DNA of 64,000 nt from UBA7359 sp963976795 (GCA_963976795.1 CAXBLT010000008.1:1-64000), one strand, 5' to 3'; shown: positions 48,012-56,644, counted from the first letter of the stretch. Notes: a model not told the origin generated them from the letters alone. Translations and numbers: made by a program.

Positions 48012-48046
48012 TATTCTTTCTCCTGTGAATTTATCACATAACTCAT

Positions 48047-48718
48047 TTACATAATCTCCAATACATCATTCATACTATATGCACCCAGACCATTGAGATT
48101 AAGTAAGGGTTCAGCACCTGTAATCAATGAAACACTATCAACCTTTGCATTGACCAATACAGTTTGTGCAACAGCTTCACTGTCAACTTGCACTGCTGCT
48201 TCTATGGTATAAGTGCCTGCGGGTAACGCTGCACCAGCGTCATCTAGACCGTCCCAGTTAAACTCTACCAATCCGGCTTCATGTTCTCCCAGGTTGAACT
48301 TTCTGACACTTTGTCCTTTTGAGTCCGATATATTTAGCACCAGATTAGTAGTAGAACTTTCTGAAAAAATCTTTCCTGTAACCTGGCTCCCGGGTACCAA
48401 TTCAGCTTTATCACTTGGCACCAACACCGTATTACCCACCAATGTGGAAGCCTGAAGTGCCTGGCTTGATTGCATCGAACTACTTAAGGTTGCAAAAGAG
48501 CTACTTAATTGACTGATACCATCTACTGAAGCAATCTGCGCCATTTGACTAACAAATTCACCACTATCCGCCGGATTCAAGGGATCCTGGTTTTGTAATT
48601 GCGTCAATATCAAATCAAGGAAATCAGCTTGATCAAGTCCTTCATTTGCTTTTGTTTCAGGCTGCTTGAGTGCAAGATGTTGTAGTTCAGCAGGTAGTAT
48701 TGTTTTCGAATCTGCCAT
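48047..48718 (-). CDS. flgD: Flagellar hook cap protein FlgD
   Basis: The protein has 223 residues. The conserved LDQADFLDLILTQLQNQDPL and MAQIASVDGISQL segments are followed by a FlgD Ig-like domain (VEFNWDGLDDAGAALPAGTY). It caps the growing hook and leaves when the hook is complete. Confidence 0.96.
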   Translation of the reverse strand: MADSKTILPAELQHLALKQPETKANEGLDQADFLDLILTQLQNQDPLNPADSGEFVSQMAQIASVDGISQLSSSFATLSSSMQSSQALQASTLVGNTVLVPSDKAELVPGSQVTGKIFSESSTTNLVLNISDSKGQSVRKFNLGEHEAGLVEFNWDGLDDAGAALPAGTYTIEAAVQVDSEAVAQTVLVNAKVDSVSLITGAEPLLNLNGLGAYSMNDVLEIM

Positions 48719-48775
48719 AATTTTTTCCTCTATATCTTCTTAATCCGTTTATTGTCTAGTTTGAATTGGTCAATG

Positions 48776-49192
48776 CTATTGCCCGATACTTAACGTTCTC
48801 AACAACATCTGCTTCGAAGCATTAATGATTTCTACATTATTTTGATAAGTACGTGATGCAGAGATCATGTTTGTCATCTCCTCAATCGAATTTACATTCG
48901 GGTAAAAAATGTACCCATTTTCATCTGCTTTCGGATGCTCAGGACGATATTCCTCACGTAGTGGAGCCTGACTTTCAATTATTCCAGCAACACGAACACC
49001 ATTACTGATAGAACCATCGCGCATAACGTCTGAATACACAGTTTCAAAAACAGGATGTCTTGCCCGATAAGTTTCACCCGTGCTACTACTAACGGCATCA
49101 AGGTTTGCCATATTACTTGCGGTAACATTCATACGAACTGTTTGCGCACTCATGGCAGAACCAGCAATATCAAATATGTTTAATAACGACAT
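48776..49192 (-). CDS. flgC: Flagellar proximal rod protein FlgC
   Basis: The protein has 138 residues with rod signatures (MSAQTVRMNVTASNMANLDA; NSIEEMTNMISASRTYQNNVE). It starts at the flgB stop with a one-base overlap. It forms the proximal rod with FlgB and FlgF. Confidence 0.97.
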   Translation of the reverse strand: MSLLNIFDIAGSAMSAQTVRMNVTASNMANLDAVSSSTGETYRARHPVFETVYSDVMRDGSISNGVRVAGIIESQAPLREEYRPEHPKADENGYIFYPNVNSIEEMTNMISASRTYQNNVEIINASKQMLLRTLSIGQ

Positions 49193-49578
49193 TAAATTTC
49201 ACCTCTTATTGCTGTCATCAAGCCACTTATTTTTCCATTAAGAAAACGTAAACTAGCTTGATACATCATTGAATTTTCTAAAAAAGCAGAACGTTCCGTT
49301 TGCAAATCGACGGTGTTACCATCGAGACTGGGTTGTGTTGGTGTGCGATACATGATTGCAGCACCCATTTTAGAAGTGCCAGCACTAGTGATGTGACGCG
49401 AATTTGTCGTTATCATCTCACTACCTTTGCCTGCGGCTAATTTAAGTGTCTGTTGAAAATCAATATCACGCGCTTTAAAGTTAGGTGTATCCGCATTTGC
49501 TATATTCGCTGCCAGTAACTCGGCTCGGTTAGCTCTTAACTTAAGTGCTGTTGCATGTATTCCAAATAAATTATCCAT
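49192..49578 (-). CDS. flgB: Flagellar proximal rod protein FlgB
   Basis: The protein has 128 residues with the FlgB segments LLAANIANADTPNFKARDIDF and NTVDLQTERSAFLENSMMYQ. It is the first gene of the flgBCDEFGHIJKL run and has a near-consensus sigma-54 promoter 39-55 bases upstream. Confidence 0.97.
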   Translation of the reverse strand: MDNLFGIHATALKLRANRAELLAANIANADTPNFKARDIDFQQTLKLAAGKGSEMITTNSRHITSAGTSKMGAAIMYRTPTQPSLDGNTVDLQTERSAFLENSMMYQASLRFLNGKISGLMTAIRGEI

Positions 49579-49616
49579 AAACCCTTATCTAAATCATTTA
49601 ACGATGTCTGACATAG

Positions 49617-49633
49617 TGCATCTGCCGTGCCAA
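49617..49633 (-). promoter_or_regulatory. Sigma-54 promoter of flgBCDEFGHIJKL
   Basis: The reverse strand reads TTGGCACGGCAGATGCA; the -24 element TTGGCACG is a perfect consensus match and GC follows at 10 bases. Confidence 0.88.
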
Positions 49634-49706
49634 CGTTATAATCTATTTAGTTATTAAAGACTTATGATTCGTTTGTAGCTTCGTGATTGATGAAAGCGGA
49701 AGGGGT

Positions 49707-49723
49707 TTGCCTCTAAATGGCAA
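49707..49723. promoter_or_regulatory. 17-bp palindrome upstream of the flgB promoter
   Basis: TTGCC-TCTAAAT-GGCAA has perfect 5-bp arms. It lies about 75-105 bases upstream of the flgB sigma-54 promoter, a usual place for an activator site, and its centre TAAAT resembles that of a FleQ box. It could instead be a weak hairpin after cheR; no T-run follows. Confidence 0.35.
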
Positions 49724-49753
49724 TGTCTGTATTGATTAGGTTCATGCATTTTT

Positions 49754-50641
49754 TTAAAAGTGTCGGTAAACAACACCGCGTTTACATTTCACCATTTCAA
49801 AAGCTTTACTGTAATTATTGACCGTTTCTGATGCTCCCAAAATTAATACACCGCCATGATTCAGTGCCTTAGCAAACTTATCTATGATGGCGGATTTATT
49901 TTCTTTCGAAAAATAAATCAATACATTGCGGCAAAAAATAATATCGAACTTGCCTATGCTTGAATAATGTTCAAGCAAATTTAAATATTGAAACCGAACC
50001 CGGTTTTTTATTTTACTAACCAGCTTATAATTTTCATTTTCGGTTTTTATGAAGTATTTCTTTTTACGCTCCTCGGATAGACCTCTTACTATCGAGAGAC
50101 GATCATATTCTGCTGTTGAAGCACTTTTGATTACTCTGGATGAGATATCCGTACCAACAATTTGTATGTCTACGGGAAAAGCTCCAGGATTCCTTGCAGT
50201 ATATTCATCGATGATCATGCTAATTGAATAGGCTTCATGACCATGAGAACAAGCTGCGGACCAGATTTTAGGTGCTACCGCACGCTTGCCTTTCAGCTTG
50301 GGCAATAACTCATCATGTAAATATTCAAATGGATATTGATCTCGAAACCATGACGTTTCATTTGTCGTCATCGCATCAATGATTTCAAGGCTTAGCTTCG
50401 GATCGGTACCCTCATTAATTTTTTTCATGGCATCTGCTAGTGTCTCAACACCATGCGCTGTCAATATCGGTCGCAATCGATTCTTTACCAGATAAGCCTT
50501 ATTAGCTCCTAATGTAATCCCAGATGTTTCTTCCAGATAATCACAAAAAGCAAGGTATTCATCCGTATTTGAATGCGCTACGTTATTTGATTGAGACAAA
50601 CCAAAATCTATAAATTTATGCTGCTTGTTTGTTTTGGTCAT
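49754..50641 (-). CDS. cheR: Chemoreceptor methyltransferase CheR
   Basis: The protein has 295 residues from the ATG at 50641, overlapping cheV; an ATG three codons upstream is an alternative. The CheR N-terminal helical domain (LEETSGITLGANKAYLVKNRL) is followed by the SAM-binding domain with KIWSAACSHGHEAYSI and FDIIFCRNVLIYFS. It methylates receptor glutamates. The position next to flgB follows the Vibrio and Pseudomonas order. Confidence 0.96.
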   Translation of the reverse strand: MTKTNKQHKFIDFGLSQSNNVAHSNTDEYLAFCDYLEETSGITLGANKAYLVKNRLRPILTAHGVETLADAMKKINEGTDPKLSLEIIDAMTTNETSWFRDQYPFEYLHDELLPKLKGKRAVAPKIWSAACSHGHEAYSISMIIDEYTARNPGAFPVDIQIVGTDISSRVIKSASTAEYDRLSIVRGLSEERKKKYFIKTENENYKLVSKIKNRVRFQYLNLLEHYSSIGKFDIIFCRNVLIYFSKENKSAIIDKFAKALNHGGVLILGASETVNNYSKAFEMVKCKRGVVYRHF

Positions 50642-51569
50642 TATCATCAACTTTTAGATGTTGCAAAACTCGCGCCGCCAGTTCTGTAGCATCGTATTTA
50701 GCCAGAAAATCATCCGCACCCACTTTCTCTATCATGCTTTCATTAAATGCCCCACTGAGCGATGAGTGCAGAAGTACAGTTAGTTTCGCTAAGTCAGGGT
50801 GTTCCTTGATTGATTTAGTCAGTGTATACCCATCCATCTCTGGCATTTCAACATCAGACAGGACTAATGAGCACTGTTCAGTAATCGGAATAGTTTTATC
50901 CTGAATCCATTCAAGCAACATTTCGAAAGCCTCTTTACCATTTTTAGCTTGGGAATATTTGATACCTACTTGCTCAAGCACTTTAATAATTTGCTTTCTC
51001 GCCATAGTCGAATCATCAACAACCAAGATATGCTTATTTCTCAGATCATCCTTATTTGTACCGTGCAACACAGTATCATCAATAACATCAGAAAAACCCA
51101 TAATATCTGCCATTACTTTTTCAACATCAATGATCTCAACCAGTTCGTCATCAACATTAGTTACCGCTGTCAGGAATGTTACATTACCAATACCATCAGG
51201 TGGTGCTTTAATATCTCCCCAATTCATATTTATGATTTTATCCACACTAGATACCAGCAACCCTTGTACATGCCGATTGTACTCGGTAACGATAACAAAA
51301 CTCTCTTTCAGATTACTAACTGCTGGTTTACCAACCGCCATCGCCAAATCCATGACTGTAATCGTTTTACCTCGCATATTGGCTAAACCACGTATTGCAG
51401 GATGTGCTTGCGGCGCTCTGGTTAATACGGGGCAGTTAATTACTTCCCGAATTTTAAAGACATTAATACCGAACCGTTGTCGTTGACCAAGGCGAAACAA
51501 TAATAATTCGAGTCGGTTCCTGCCCACCAACTGAGTCCTAGAATTTACATTCTCCATTAATTCTGTCAT
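50616..51569 (-). CDS. cheV: Chemotaxis protein CheV (CheW-receiver fusion)
   Basis: The protein has 317 residues: a CheW domain (about 20-160; FGINVFKIREVI, GLANMRGKTITVMDLAMAVG) and a receiver domain (about 178-305) with phosphoacceptor Asp239 in LVLSDVEMPEMDG. It couples receptors to CheA and may take up phosphate for adaptation. A sigma-28 promoter lies 35-61 bases upstream, unlike the sigma-54 promoter of cheW. Confidence 0.96.
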   Translation of the reverse strand: MTELMENVNSRTQLVGRNRLELLLFRLGQRQRFGINVFKIREVINCPVLTRAPQAHPAIRGLANMRGKTITVMDLAMAVGKPAVSNLKESFVIVTEYNRHVQGLLVSSVDKIINMNWGDIKAPPDGIGNVTFLTAVTNVDDELVEIIDVEKVMADIMGFSDVIDDTVLHGTNKDDLRNKHILVVDDSTMARKQIIKVLEQVGIKYSQAKNGKEAFEMLLEWIQDKTIPITEQCSLVLSDVEMPEMDGYTLTKSIKEHPDLAKLTVLLHSSLSGAFNESMIEKVGADDFLAKYDATELAARVLQHLKVDDNDQNKQAA

Positions 51570-51603
51570 TACAAACCCCGGTATTAGTATTTATCTGACT
51601 TAT

Positions 51604-51630
51604 TTATCGGCGATGATGGTAAAGACTTGA
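51604..51630 (-). promoter_or_regulatory. Sigma-28 (FliA) promoter of cheV-cheR
   Basis: The reverse strand has TCAA-N15-GCCGATAA. The -10 element is a perfect consensus and the -35 has one mismatch. Confidence 0.88.
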
Positions 51631-51640
51631 ATTAAGCATG

Positions 51641-51658
51641 TTAGGCACATCATTTGCA
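51641..51658 (+). promoter_or_regulatory. Sigma-54 promoter of flgA
   Basis: TTAGGCACATCATTTGCA has GGCAC and TTGCA with GG-N10-GC spacing. It faces away from the cheV promoter, only 10 bases from it. Confidence 0.78.
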
Positions 51659-51708
51659 TGCTACGTAAACTAAACTCTCATTAACACCAATAGTAGGTAG
51701 TACCGAAA

Positions 51709-51954
51709 ATGACACAGCAGAAATATAAAATGTTGCGAGCACACCAGCAGTTACGACAGACATTACGAAATATTTTCCCTGTATTTACTACTAAAAAACA
51801 CAATCAACAAAACGATACTGGAGATAAGAATACTGCTGCCAAACAAATATCTGATAGTAAGAACATAACGATAAACTTCTTGAGAGATATTGAAAACTGC
51901 GCAAATGCTGCAAGAGAAATTGGAGTTTGCGGCCAAAATAAATGGGGAATATAA
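51709..51954 (+). CDS. Possible 81-residue ORF upstream of flgA
   Basis: The frame encodes a polar, Gln/Asn/Lys-rich protein (MTQQKYKMLRAHQQ...) beginning about 50 bases after the flgA promoter and ending near the flgA start. No family, signal peptide or membrane helix is recognised. The ribosome binding site is weak. It may be a small gene or simply a long leader of flgA. Confidence 0.35.
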   Translation: MTQQKYKMLRAHQQLRQTLRNIFPVFTTKKHNQQNDTGDKNTAAKQISDSKNITINFLRDIENCANAAREIGVCGQNKWGI

Positions 51955-51959
51955 AGCGG

Positions 51960-52682
51960 ATGAAGCCTGACAATTTAACAAGTTTTTTTATGTCTAAGCT
52001 CCTTACTTTACTCATTATTACGATGTCGTCCTCCAGTGTTCATAGTAAAGAATATCATTCACTTGAGGACATAAGCAGGACGGCTCATGATTTTGTATTA
52101 AATAAAATACAATCACTTGATGAAGAGATACAAATTAGTGTAGGTCGGCTTGATCCCCGTCTAACTTTACATCGTTGCACAATACCGCTTGAAGCATTTA
52201 CTCAAGGTTATGAAACACGTCAAGGGCGCAGCACAATTGGTGTACGTTGTACTGATCATAAGCCATGGTCTCTTTATGTGCCCATAACAATAAAGAACTT
52301 CAAGAAAGTTGTTGTCCTTAAACAAACAGCGTCACGTAACACAGTACTATCCGAAGCAAATATCTCTTTAGAAAAAATGAATATCAACCGTTTGTCATCC
52401 GGTTATTTTAGCGATATAAATCAAGTACAAGGCAAAATATTGACTCAAAACCTTTCTAAAGGTGCTGTTTTGACAAACAATCACATAAAAATACCCATGG
52501 CGATTAACCGTGGACAATTAGTGACCCTGATTGCAAAAAACGCTGTCATTGAAGTCAGAGCAGAAGGAAAAGCGCTGTCTAAAGGCGCTGTTGGCGAAAG
52601 GATTAAGGTCAAAAACATGAAAACCAAGCGTATAGTCGAAGGCATAATAATTGACAAATACCTGATAAATGTGAACTTATAG
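51960..52682 (+). CDS. flgA: P-ring assembly chaperone FlgA
   Basis: The protein has about 240 residues. A signal peptide around MSKLLTLLIITMSSSSVHS is followed by the FlgA/SAF domain (VLKQTASRNTVLSEANISLEKMN; GAVGERIKVKN). It helps FlgI form the P ring in the periplasm. Starts at 51942, 51960 and 51990 are in frame; I prefer 51960 because GGGGA lies upstream, but 51990 would give a more standard signal peptide. Confidence 0.92.
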   Translation: MKPDNLTSFFMSKLLTLLIITMSSSSVHSKEYHSLEDISRTAHDFVLNKIQSLDEEIQISVGRLDPRLTLHRCTIPLEAFTQGYETRQGRSTIGVRCTDHKPWSLYVPITIKNFKKVVVLKQTASRNTVLSEANISLEKMNINRLSSGYFSDINQVQGKILTQNLSKGAVLTNNHIKIPMAINRGQLVTLIAKNAVIEVRAEGKALSKGAVGERIKVKNMKTKRIVEGIIIDKYLINVNL

Positions 52683-52704
52683 GCATTTTAAATTTAAAAA
52701 TGAT

Positions 52705-52732
52705 TAAAGTTCTAACCTTTAATTGTCGATAA
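52705..52732 (+). promoter_or_regulatory. Sigma-28 (FliA) promoter of flgMN
   Basis: TAAA-N16-GTCGATAA closely matches the FliA consensus (one mismatch in the -10, spacer one base longer), 38 bases before the flgM ATG. Confidence 0.78.
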
Positions 52733-52770
52733 GGTCATTAGATAGATTATGAAACATTGTGGAGCAACAT

Positions 52771-53103
52771 ATGGTTAATGATATAAAAAGTTCAAATCAT
52801 TCACTGTTATCCGGTCTTGCGAGTCAGCAACAAGCAGAGCAGACCAGAAACAATGAGAATGCAGCAGGAAATAAAACACAAGGTACCGCTGATGACAGGG
52901 TCAATTTAACTGATCAGGCAGAGAAGCTAAGAACGCTTGAATCCAGCATCATGAAACAACCCGTTGTTGATACTAAACGCGTTGAATCAATAAGAAGTGC
53001 AATTCTGGATGGCACTTACACTATTGATAATAATAAGACAGCGGAAAAAATGGCTGAGTTCGAGGGTTTACTTGATACTAAAATTGGAGATGGAAAGTCA
53101 TGA
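52771..53103 (+). CDS. flgM: Anti-sigma-28 factor FlgM
   Basis: The protein has 110 residues from the ATG at 52771, with GGAG seven bases upstream; a GTG at 52759 is also in frame. The disordered N-terminus precedes the sigma-binding C-terminal half (DRVNLTDQAEKLRTLE, VDTKRVESIRSAILDGTY). It holds FliA until the hook is complete and FlgM is exported. It is itself preceded by a FliA promoter. Confidence 0.94.
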   Translation: MVNDIKSSNHSLLSGLASQQQAEQTRNNENAAGNKTQGTADDRVNLTDQAEKLRTLESSIMKQPVVDTKRVESIRSAILDGTYTIDNNKTAEKMAEFEGLLDTKIGDGKS

Positions 53104-53561
53104 ATGAGACTCAAGGAAGGTTTTTAACTCTACTCAAACAAGAAACATCACTCTTAGGTGACCTACACGAAGCCCTATTAAAAGAGCTCGCCGCACTAAA
53201 AGAACGTAATGTTGACTTGATCAGCGAATTATCAGAGGTGAAGACATTAATACTAGATCGGCTTGGTATGCTAGATAATCAAAGACAGCTTTATTTAGAG
53301 AACGAAGAACATCATTATGAAATTCATGATGAAAAGACAACATTTTCAAACGAAGTCAAACTATTAAATAATGAAATCCAGGATTATTTAAAAAAGTGTA
53401 AGCAGCAAAATAAGATCAATGGCGGTGTTATTGAAATCAGTCAGCTATTTAATGAAAAAATACTTGATATCATTTACGGGAATACTGATAGACAGACCAC
53501 CTATAGCGCCGAGGGAAGAAACAAGTCAAACATCGATCAGCATAGTCTTGCACGTGTTTAA
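53100..53561 (+). CDS. flgN: Flagellar export chaperone FlgN
   Basis: The protein has 153 residues and is mostly helical (LKQETSLLGDLHEALLKELAALKERN), as FlgN is. It escorts FlgK and FlgL to the export gate. The ATG overlaps the flgM stop (ATGA). Confidence 0.88.
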   Translation: MNETQGRFLTLLKQETSLLGDLHEALLKELAALKERNVDLISELSEVKTLILDRLGMLDNQRQLYLENEEHHYEIHDEKTTFSNEVKLLNNEIQDYLKKCKQQNKINGGVIEISQLFNEKILDIIYGNTDRQTTYSAEGRNKSNIDQHSLARV

Positions 53562-53575
53562 TCACACTCATAGTA

Positions 53576-54364
53576 ATGCAAAACACAGCCATAACTGAGA
53601 AACGCATATCAGATAATAGTCTAGGCCAGCAAACGAACCTTGAATCTATAAAGCTCACGTCTGCCGAGGACATCGGTCGCTTATTAAAAAAAATATACTT
53701 AAAGCATGCTCTTTTAACCATAACAATTGAATCTTCCGACGAGTGTTATGGAAGCACTATTCTGGAAGTCAACAATGAAAATGGCTATCTGGTTATTGAT
53801 GAACTTCATCCGGAACAAGGTCATTCTAAAATTGAAGTAGGTACTTCTATTTCATTCAATTCCCGGTATGCGGGCGCATTTGTTTATTTTGTAGCGACTG
53901 TCGAAGCTATTGGTGATAATTCAAAAGCAGCTTATTACAAAATTGGCATTCCTGACGAAATTCAATATCATCAAAGACGCAACACGTATCGAATTACTAC
54001 CAGCATTAGTGAACCAGTAACCGTTAATCTCGTCAACGAAGACGATGTATTAATAAAAGCTGAATTAAGAGACATTTCACATGGGGGTGTTTGTTTGCGT
54101 GTAAATTCTACTTCACATATATCCATTAACAGTGGCGATATTATTCCAACCTGTTTAATCCAGGTTAGTGATGAACGAAAAATTCTAAGCTCGTTAAATA
54201 TTTGCCACGTTGAATTTATCAAGGAAACTGGCTCACTACGTATAGGCGCTGAGTTTTCAGACATGAGTGCCTTCGATCAGAGAGAGTTGGAACATTTTAT
54301 CGCAACATTGGAACGTGCAATAATTAAAAATATTAAACGTGCAGACACAAGGATTGCCGTTTAA
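53576..54364 (+). CDS. PilZ-domain flagellar brake protein (YcgR/FlgZ type)
   Basis: The protein has 262 residues: a YcgR-like N-terminal domain (about 25-125) and a PilZ domain (about 133-250) with the c-di-GMP-binding residues RRNTYR (134-139) and DISHGG (166-171) intact. It should slow or steer the motor when c-di-GMP is high. The position behind flgMN matches flgZ of Pseudomonas. Its stop overlaps the convergent glycosyltransferase-like gene by four bases. The ribosome binding site is weak. Confidence 0.9.
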   Translation: MQNTAITEKRISDNSLGQQTNLESIKLTSAEDIGRLLKKIYLKHALLTITIESSDECYGSTILEVNNENGYLVIDELHPEQGHSKIEVGTSISFNSRYAGAFVYFVATVEAIGDNSKAAYYKIGIPDEIQYHQRRNTYRITTSISEPVTVNLVNEDDVLIKAELRDISHGGVCLRVNSTSHISINSGDIIPTCLIQVSDERKILSSLNICHVEFIKETGSLRIGAEFSDMSAFDQRELEHFIATLERAIIKNIKRADTRIAV

Positions 54365-55017
54365 TAGTAAAGCACCGAGCTTGTCCGTTTCAACATAAAA
54401 TATGGCAATAGATCAGCAGTTCTATCAACATCCCAGCGCTCGGGTAATAAATCAAGTTTCCAATCTAAAGCGTTTATATTTTCACAAGTATCATTAAACA
54501 CCTTGTCTTTACCCCATTTTATATTTGAAAAAACTTGAGCATTGTTCTTAACCATCCCTATAAGATAATAACCACCATCAACTGCTGGACCTAAAACCAC
54601 ATCCGTATTATTTTTAAGATATTCGGCTGATGAGACTAAATCTGAACTCTTTAAGGAAGGACAATCGCTACCAATCAAGACGGCATACGAATATTGGCGT
54701 AAAACAGCATCAAAAGCGTTGAACATACGTTCTCCCAAATCTTTGCCCTTCTGTTTACGAAGTTTTATAAAATGCCTGCTCTTTAAACGGTTAAAGTAAC
54801 GATGCTCAAGATCGCCATCAACCCAAACCTGAATAGAAGAAAACCCAGCTTTTCTTGCAGTACTTAAAGTTTTTGTTAAAAACTCCTGGTATAGCAACAC
54901 AGCACTCCGACAACCAATACCGGGAATTAATCGTGTTTTAACCTTTCCCCGAACAGGTGCTTTGGTAAAAACAAGCAGTGCTCCTTTCGAGCGCTGTTTA
55001 CTCATAGAGCTTTGCAA
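54361..55017 (-). CDS. TIGR04282/DUF2064 nucleotidyl- or glycosyltransferase-like protein
   Basis: The protein has 218 residues with LLVFTKAPVRGKVKTRL near the start, LIGSDCPSLKSSDL and VVLGPAVDGGYYLIG, typical of the TIGR04282 family with a GT-A fold. The family is associated with arsenosugar biosynthesis next to ArsS. It overlaps the TIGR04283 gene by 20 bases. The exact reaction is not known to me. Confidence 0.88.
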   Translation of the reverse strand: MQSSMSKQRSKGALLVFTKAPVRGKVKTRLIPGIGCRSAVLLYQEFLTKTLSTARKAGFSSIQVWVDGDLEHRYFNRLKSRHFIKLRKQKGKDLGERMFNAFDAVLRQYSYAVLIGSDCPSLKSSDLVSSAEYLKNNTDVVLGPAVDGGYYLIGMVKNNAQVFSNIKWGKDKVFNDTCENINALDWKLDLLPERWDVDRTADLLPYFMLKRTSSVLYY

Positions 55018-55675
55018 GTTTGTTAGTGTCGTAATGAAAGAAATAGAGTAAACGTAATAGCCACATCTTTACAATTGTCTTAACTATTCCATGCTTTTCC
55101 CAGCGCCGACTAGAACTGATGACTTTTTCTCTAATACGAATTGGCCTTGAGAGATTAACCAACGAAGTAGAAATAGCAATATCCTCCATCAAAGCTATTT
55201 CTGGATAGCCCCCAATTTTGCAAAACAATTTAGCGCCTATAAAGATCACCTGATCTCCGGTAACAATACCAGTAAAACTTGAACGTTTATTCATGCATGA
55301 TTCAATAACACGAAATATCCAGTTACTTCCCGACAAGCTGATATCAAACCTTCCCCATTTGTCTTCAATATTAGTAATGCTTAAAAAATATTCGAGAATA
55401 TTATCTGGTAAAACAGTATCTGCATGTAAAAAGACAAGGCAATCTCCCGTCGCTGCTTCTGCCCCACAATTCATTTGAATTGAACGTGACTGTTGTGTCT
55501 GACAGACGCAATCACATAAGGGAGAAACTAATGAAACAGTACTATCAATACTGCCTCCATCTACAACGATCACCTCATGACCTGAATCTCGTAAGACCTG
55601 AAGTCTCCTGAGATGCTGCTCTATATATTCGGCTTCGTTTAGCGTCGGGATTATAATAGATAGTTTTATTTGCAT
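54998..55675 (-). CDS. TIGR04283 family glycosyltransferase
   Basis: The protein has 225 residues and is a GT2-type glycosyltransferase: LSIIIPTLNEAEYI, VIVVDGGSIDSTVSL, LVFLHADTVLP (DxD-like) and a C-terminal basic region (SSSRRWEKHGIVKTIVKMW). TIGR04283 proteins accompany ArsS and are thought to act in arsenosugar assembly. It lies six bases after arsS. Confidence 0.9.
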   Translation of the reverse strand: MQIKLSIIIPTLNEAEYIEQHLRRLQVLRDSGHEVIVVDGGSIDSTVSLVSPLCDCVCQTQQSRSIQMNCGAEAATGDCLVFLHADTVLPDNILEYFLSITNIEDKWGRFDISLSGSNWIFRVIESCMNKRSSFTGIVTGDQVIFIGAKLFCKIGGYPEIALMEDIAISTSLVNLSRPIRIREKVISSSRRWEKHGIVKTIVKMWLLRLLYFFHYDTNKLAKLYE

Positions 55676-55681
55676 CTAAAC

Positions 55682-56644
55682 TCAAGCTGTTAATGCACCA
55701 CCACAACTGCTCCCTTGTCCCGCAGTGCAGCCATAGCAATGATCGCGAACGGCAATCATATTACCCTCTACATCATTATTAATCAGTTCAGAAATATGCA
55801 CCTGTTGCTCATTATCACTCAAATTGATATTTAGCATTTGATTAAAATCACAATCATAAACGTAGCCCTGCCAATCAACGCTGATCAAATTGCGGCACAT
55901 TACATTTTCAATATTTTCATCCCGATGCGACTGCATAAGAATTGCCATATAATCATTTAATTGATTATTAGACACCAAAGTACTGCCAAATCGGTTAATC
56001 GGCATATTGCACAAGGTAAAGAGCTTATTAAATTCAATGCCATACCTATTTAACAATTCTTCCTTATAAGCACTTTCCAACACATCTTGTGCCGGGGGCA
56101 ACACAGGTCCTTGGGGGTTAAACACCAGATTCAACAATAATTTTTTGTTTGAATAACCATAACCAACATTATTTAATTGTTTTAAACCCTTAATACTTTT
56201 TTCAAATACCCCTTCCCCACGCTGTCTATCTACATTTTCTAACTCATAACAAGGTAGAGAAGCTACAACTTCTACTTCATAATCTGCCAGAAACTGAGCA
56301 AGCCCCTCCATCCCTGACTCTTCCAAAATAGTCAGGTTGCAACGATCGATAACATGCACCCCTTTCTCACGAGCATATTTTACAAGCGCTCTAAATTCAG
56401 GGTGAAGTTCCGGTGCACCACCAGTGATATCCAGGGATTCAATATTATTTGTTGTAAGAAAAGATTTGACTGCTCCAATGGTAGCAACAGACATCTTTTC
56501 TTTCCTTTTCGGGCTTGAATTAACGTGACAATGAAAACACTGTTGATTACATTTCAAACCGATATTAATTTGTAACGTATGCAGATTATCCCGCTTAATA
56601 ACAGGAAAATTTCTTTGGTTTAGAGAAGGTAGCGTATCATGCAT
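55682..56644 (-). CDS. arsS: Radical SAM protein ArsS (arsenosugar biosynthesis)
   Basis: The protein has 320 residues with the radical SAM cluster CNQQCFHC (Cys32, Cys36, Cys39), the GGAPELHPEF segment and a C-terminal DUF3641-type region with GYVYDCDFNQMLN and the Cys-rich HCYGCTAGQGSSCGGAL. ArsS is believed to add the adenosyl group to methylated arsenic on the way to arsenosugars. No arsM or other ars gene is in the window, so the substrate would have to come from elsewhere. Confidence 0.92.
   Translation of the reverse strand: MHDTLPSLNQRNFPVIKRDNLHTLQINIGLKCNQQCFHCHVNSSPKRKEKMSVATIGAVKSFLTTNNIESLDITGGAPELHPEFRALVKYAREKGVHVIDRCNLTILEESGMEGLAQFLADYEVEVVASLPCYELENVDRQRGEGVFEKSIKGLKQLNNVGYGYSNKKLLLNLVFNPQGPVLPPAQDVLESAYKEELLNRYGIEFNKLFTLCNMPINRFGSTLVSNNQLNDYMAILMQSHRDENIENVMCRNLISVDWQGYVYDCDFNQMLNINLSDNEQQVHISELINNDVEGNMIAVRDHCYGCTAGQGSSCGGALTA

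Noticed and set aside
50949..51486. Overlapping plus-strand frames opposite cheV (145 and 175 residues)
   Set aside because: They overlap each other and the intact cheV gene and show shadow-like composition.
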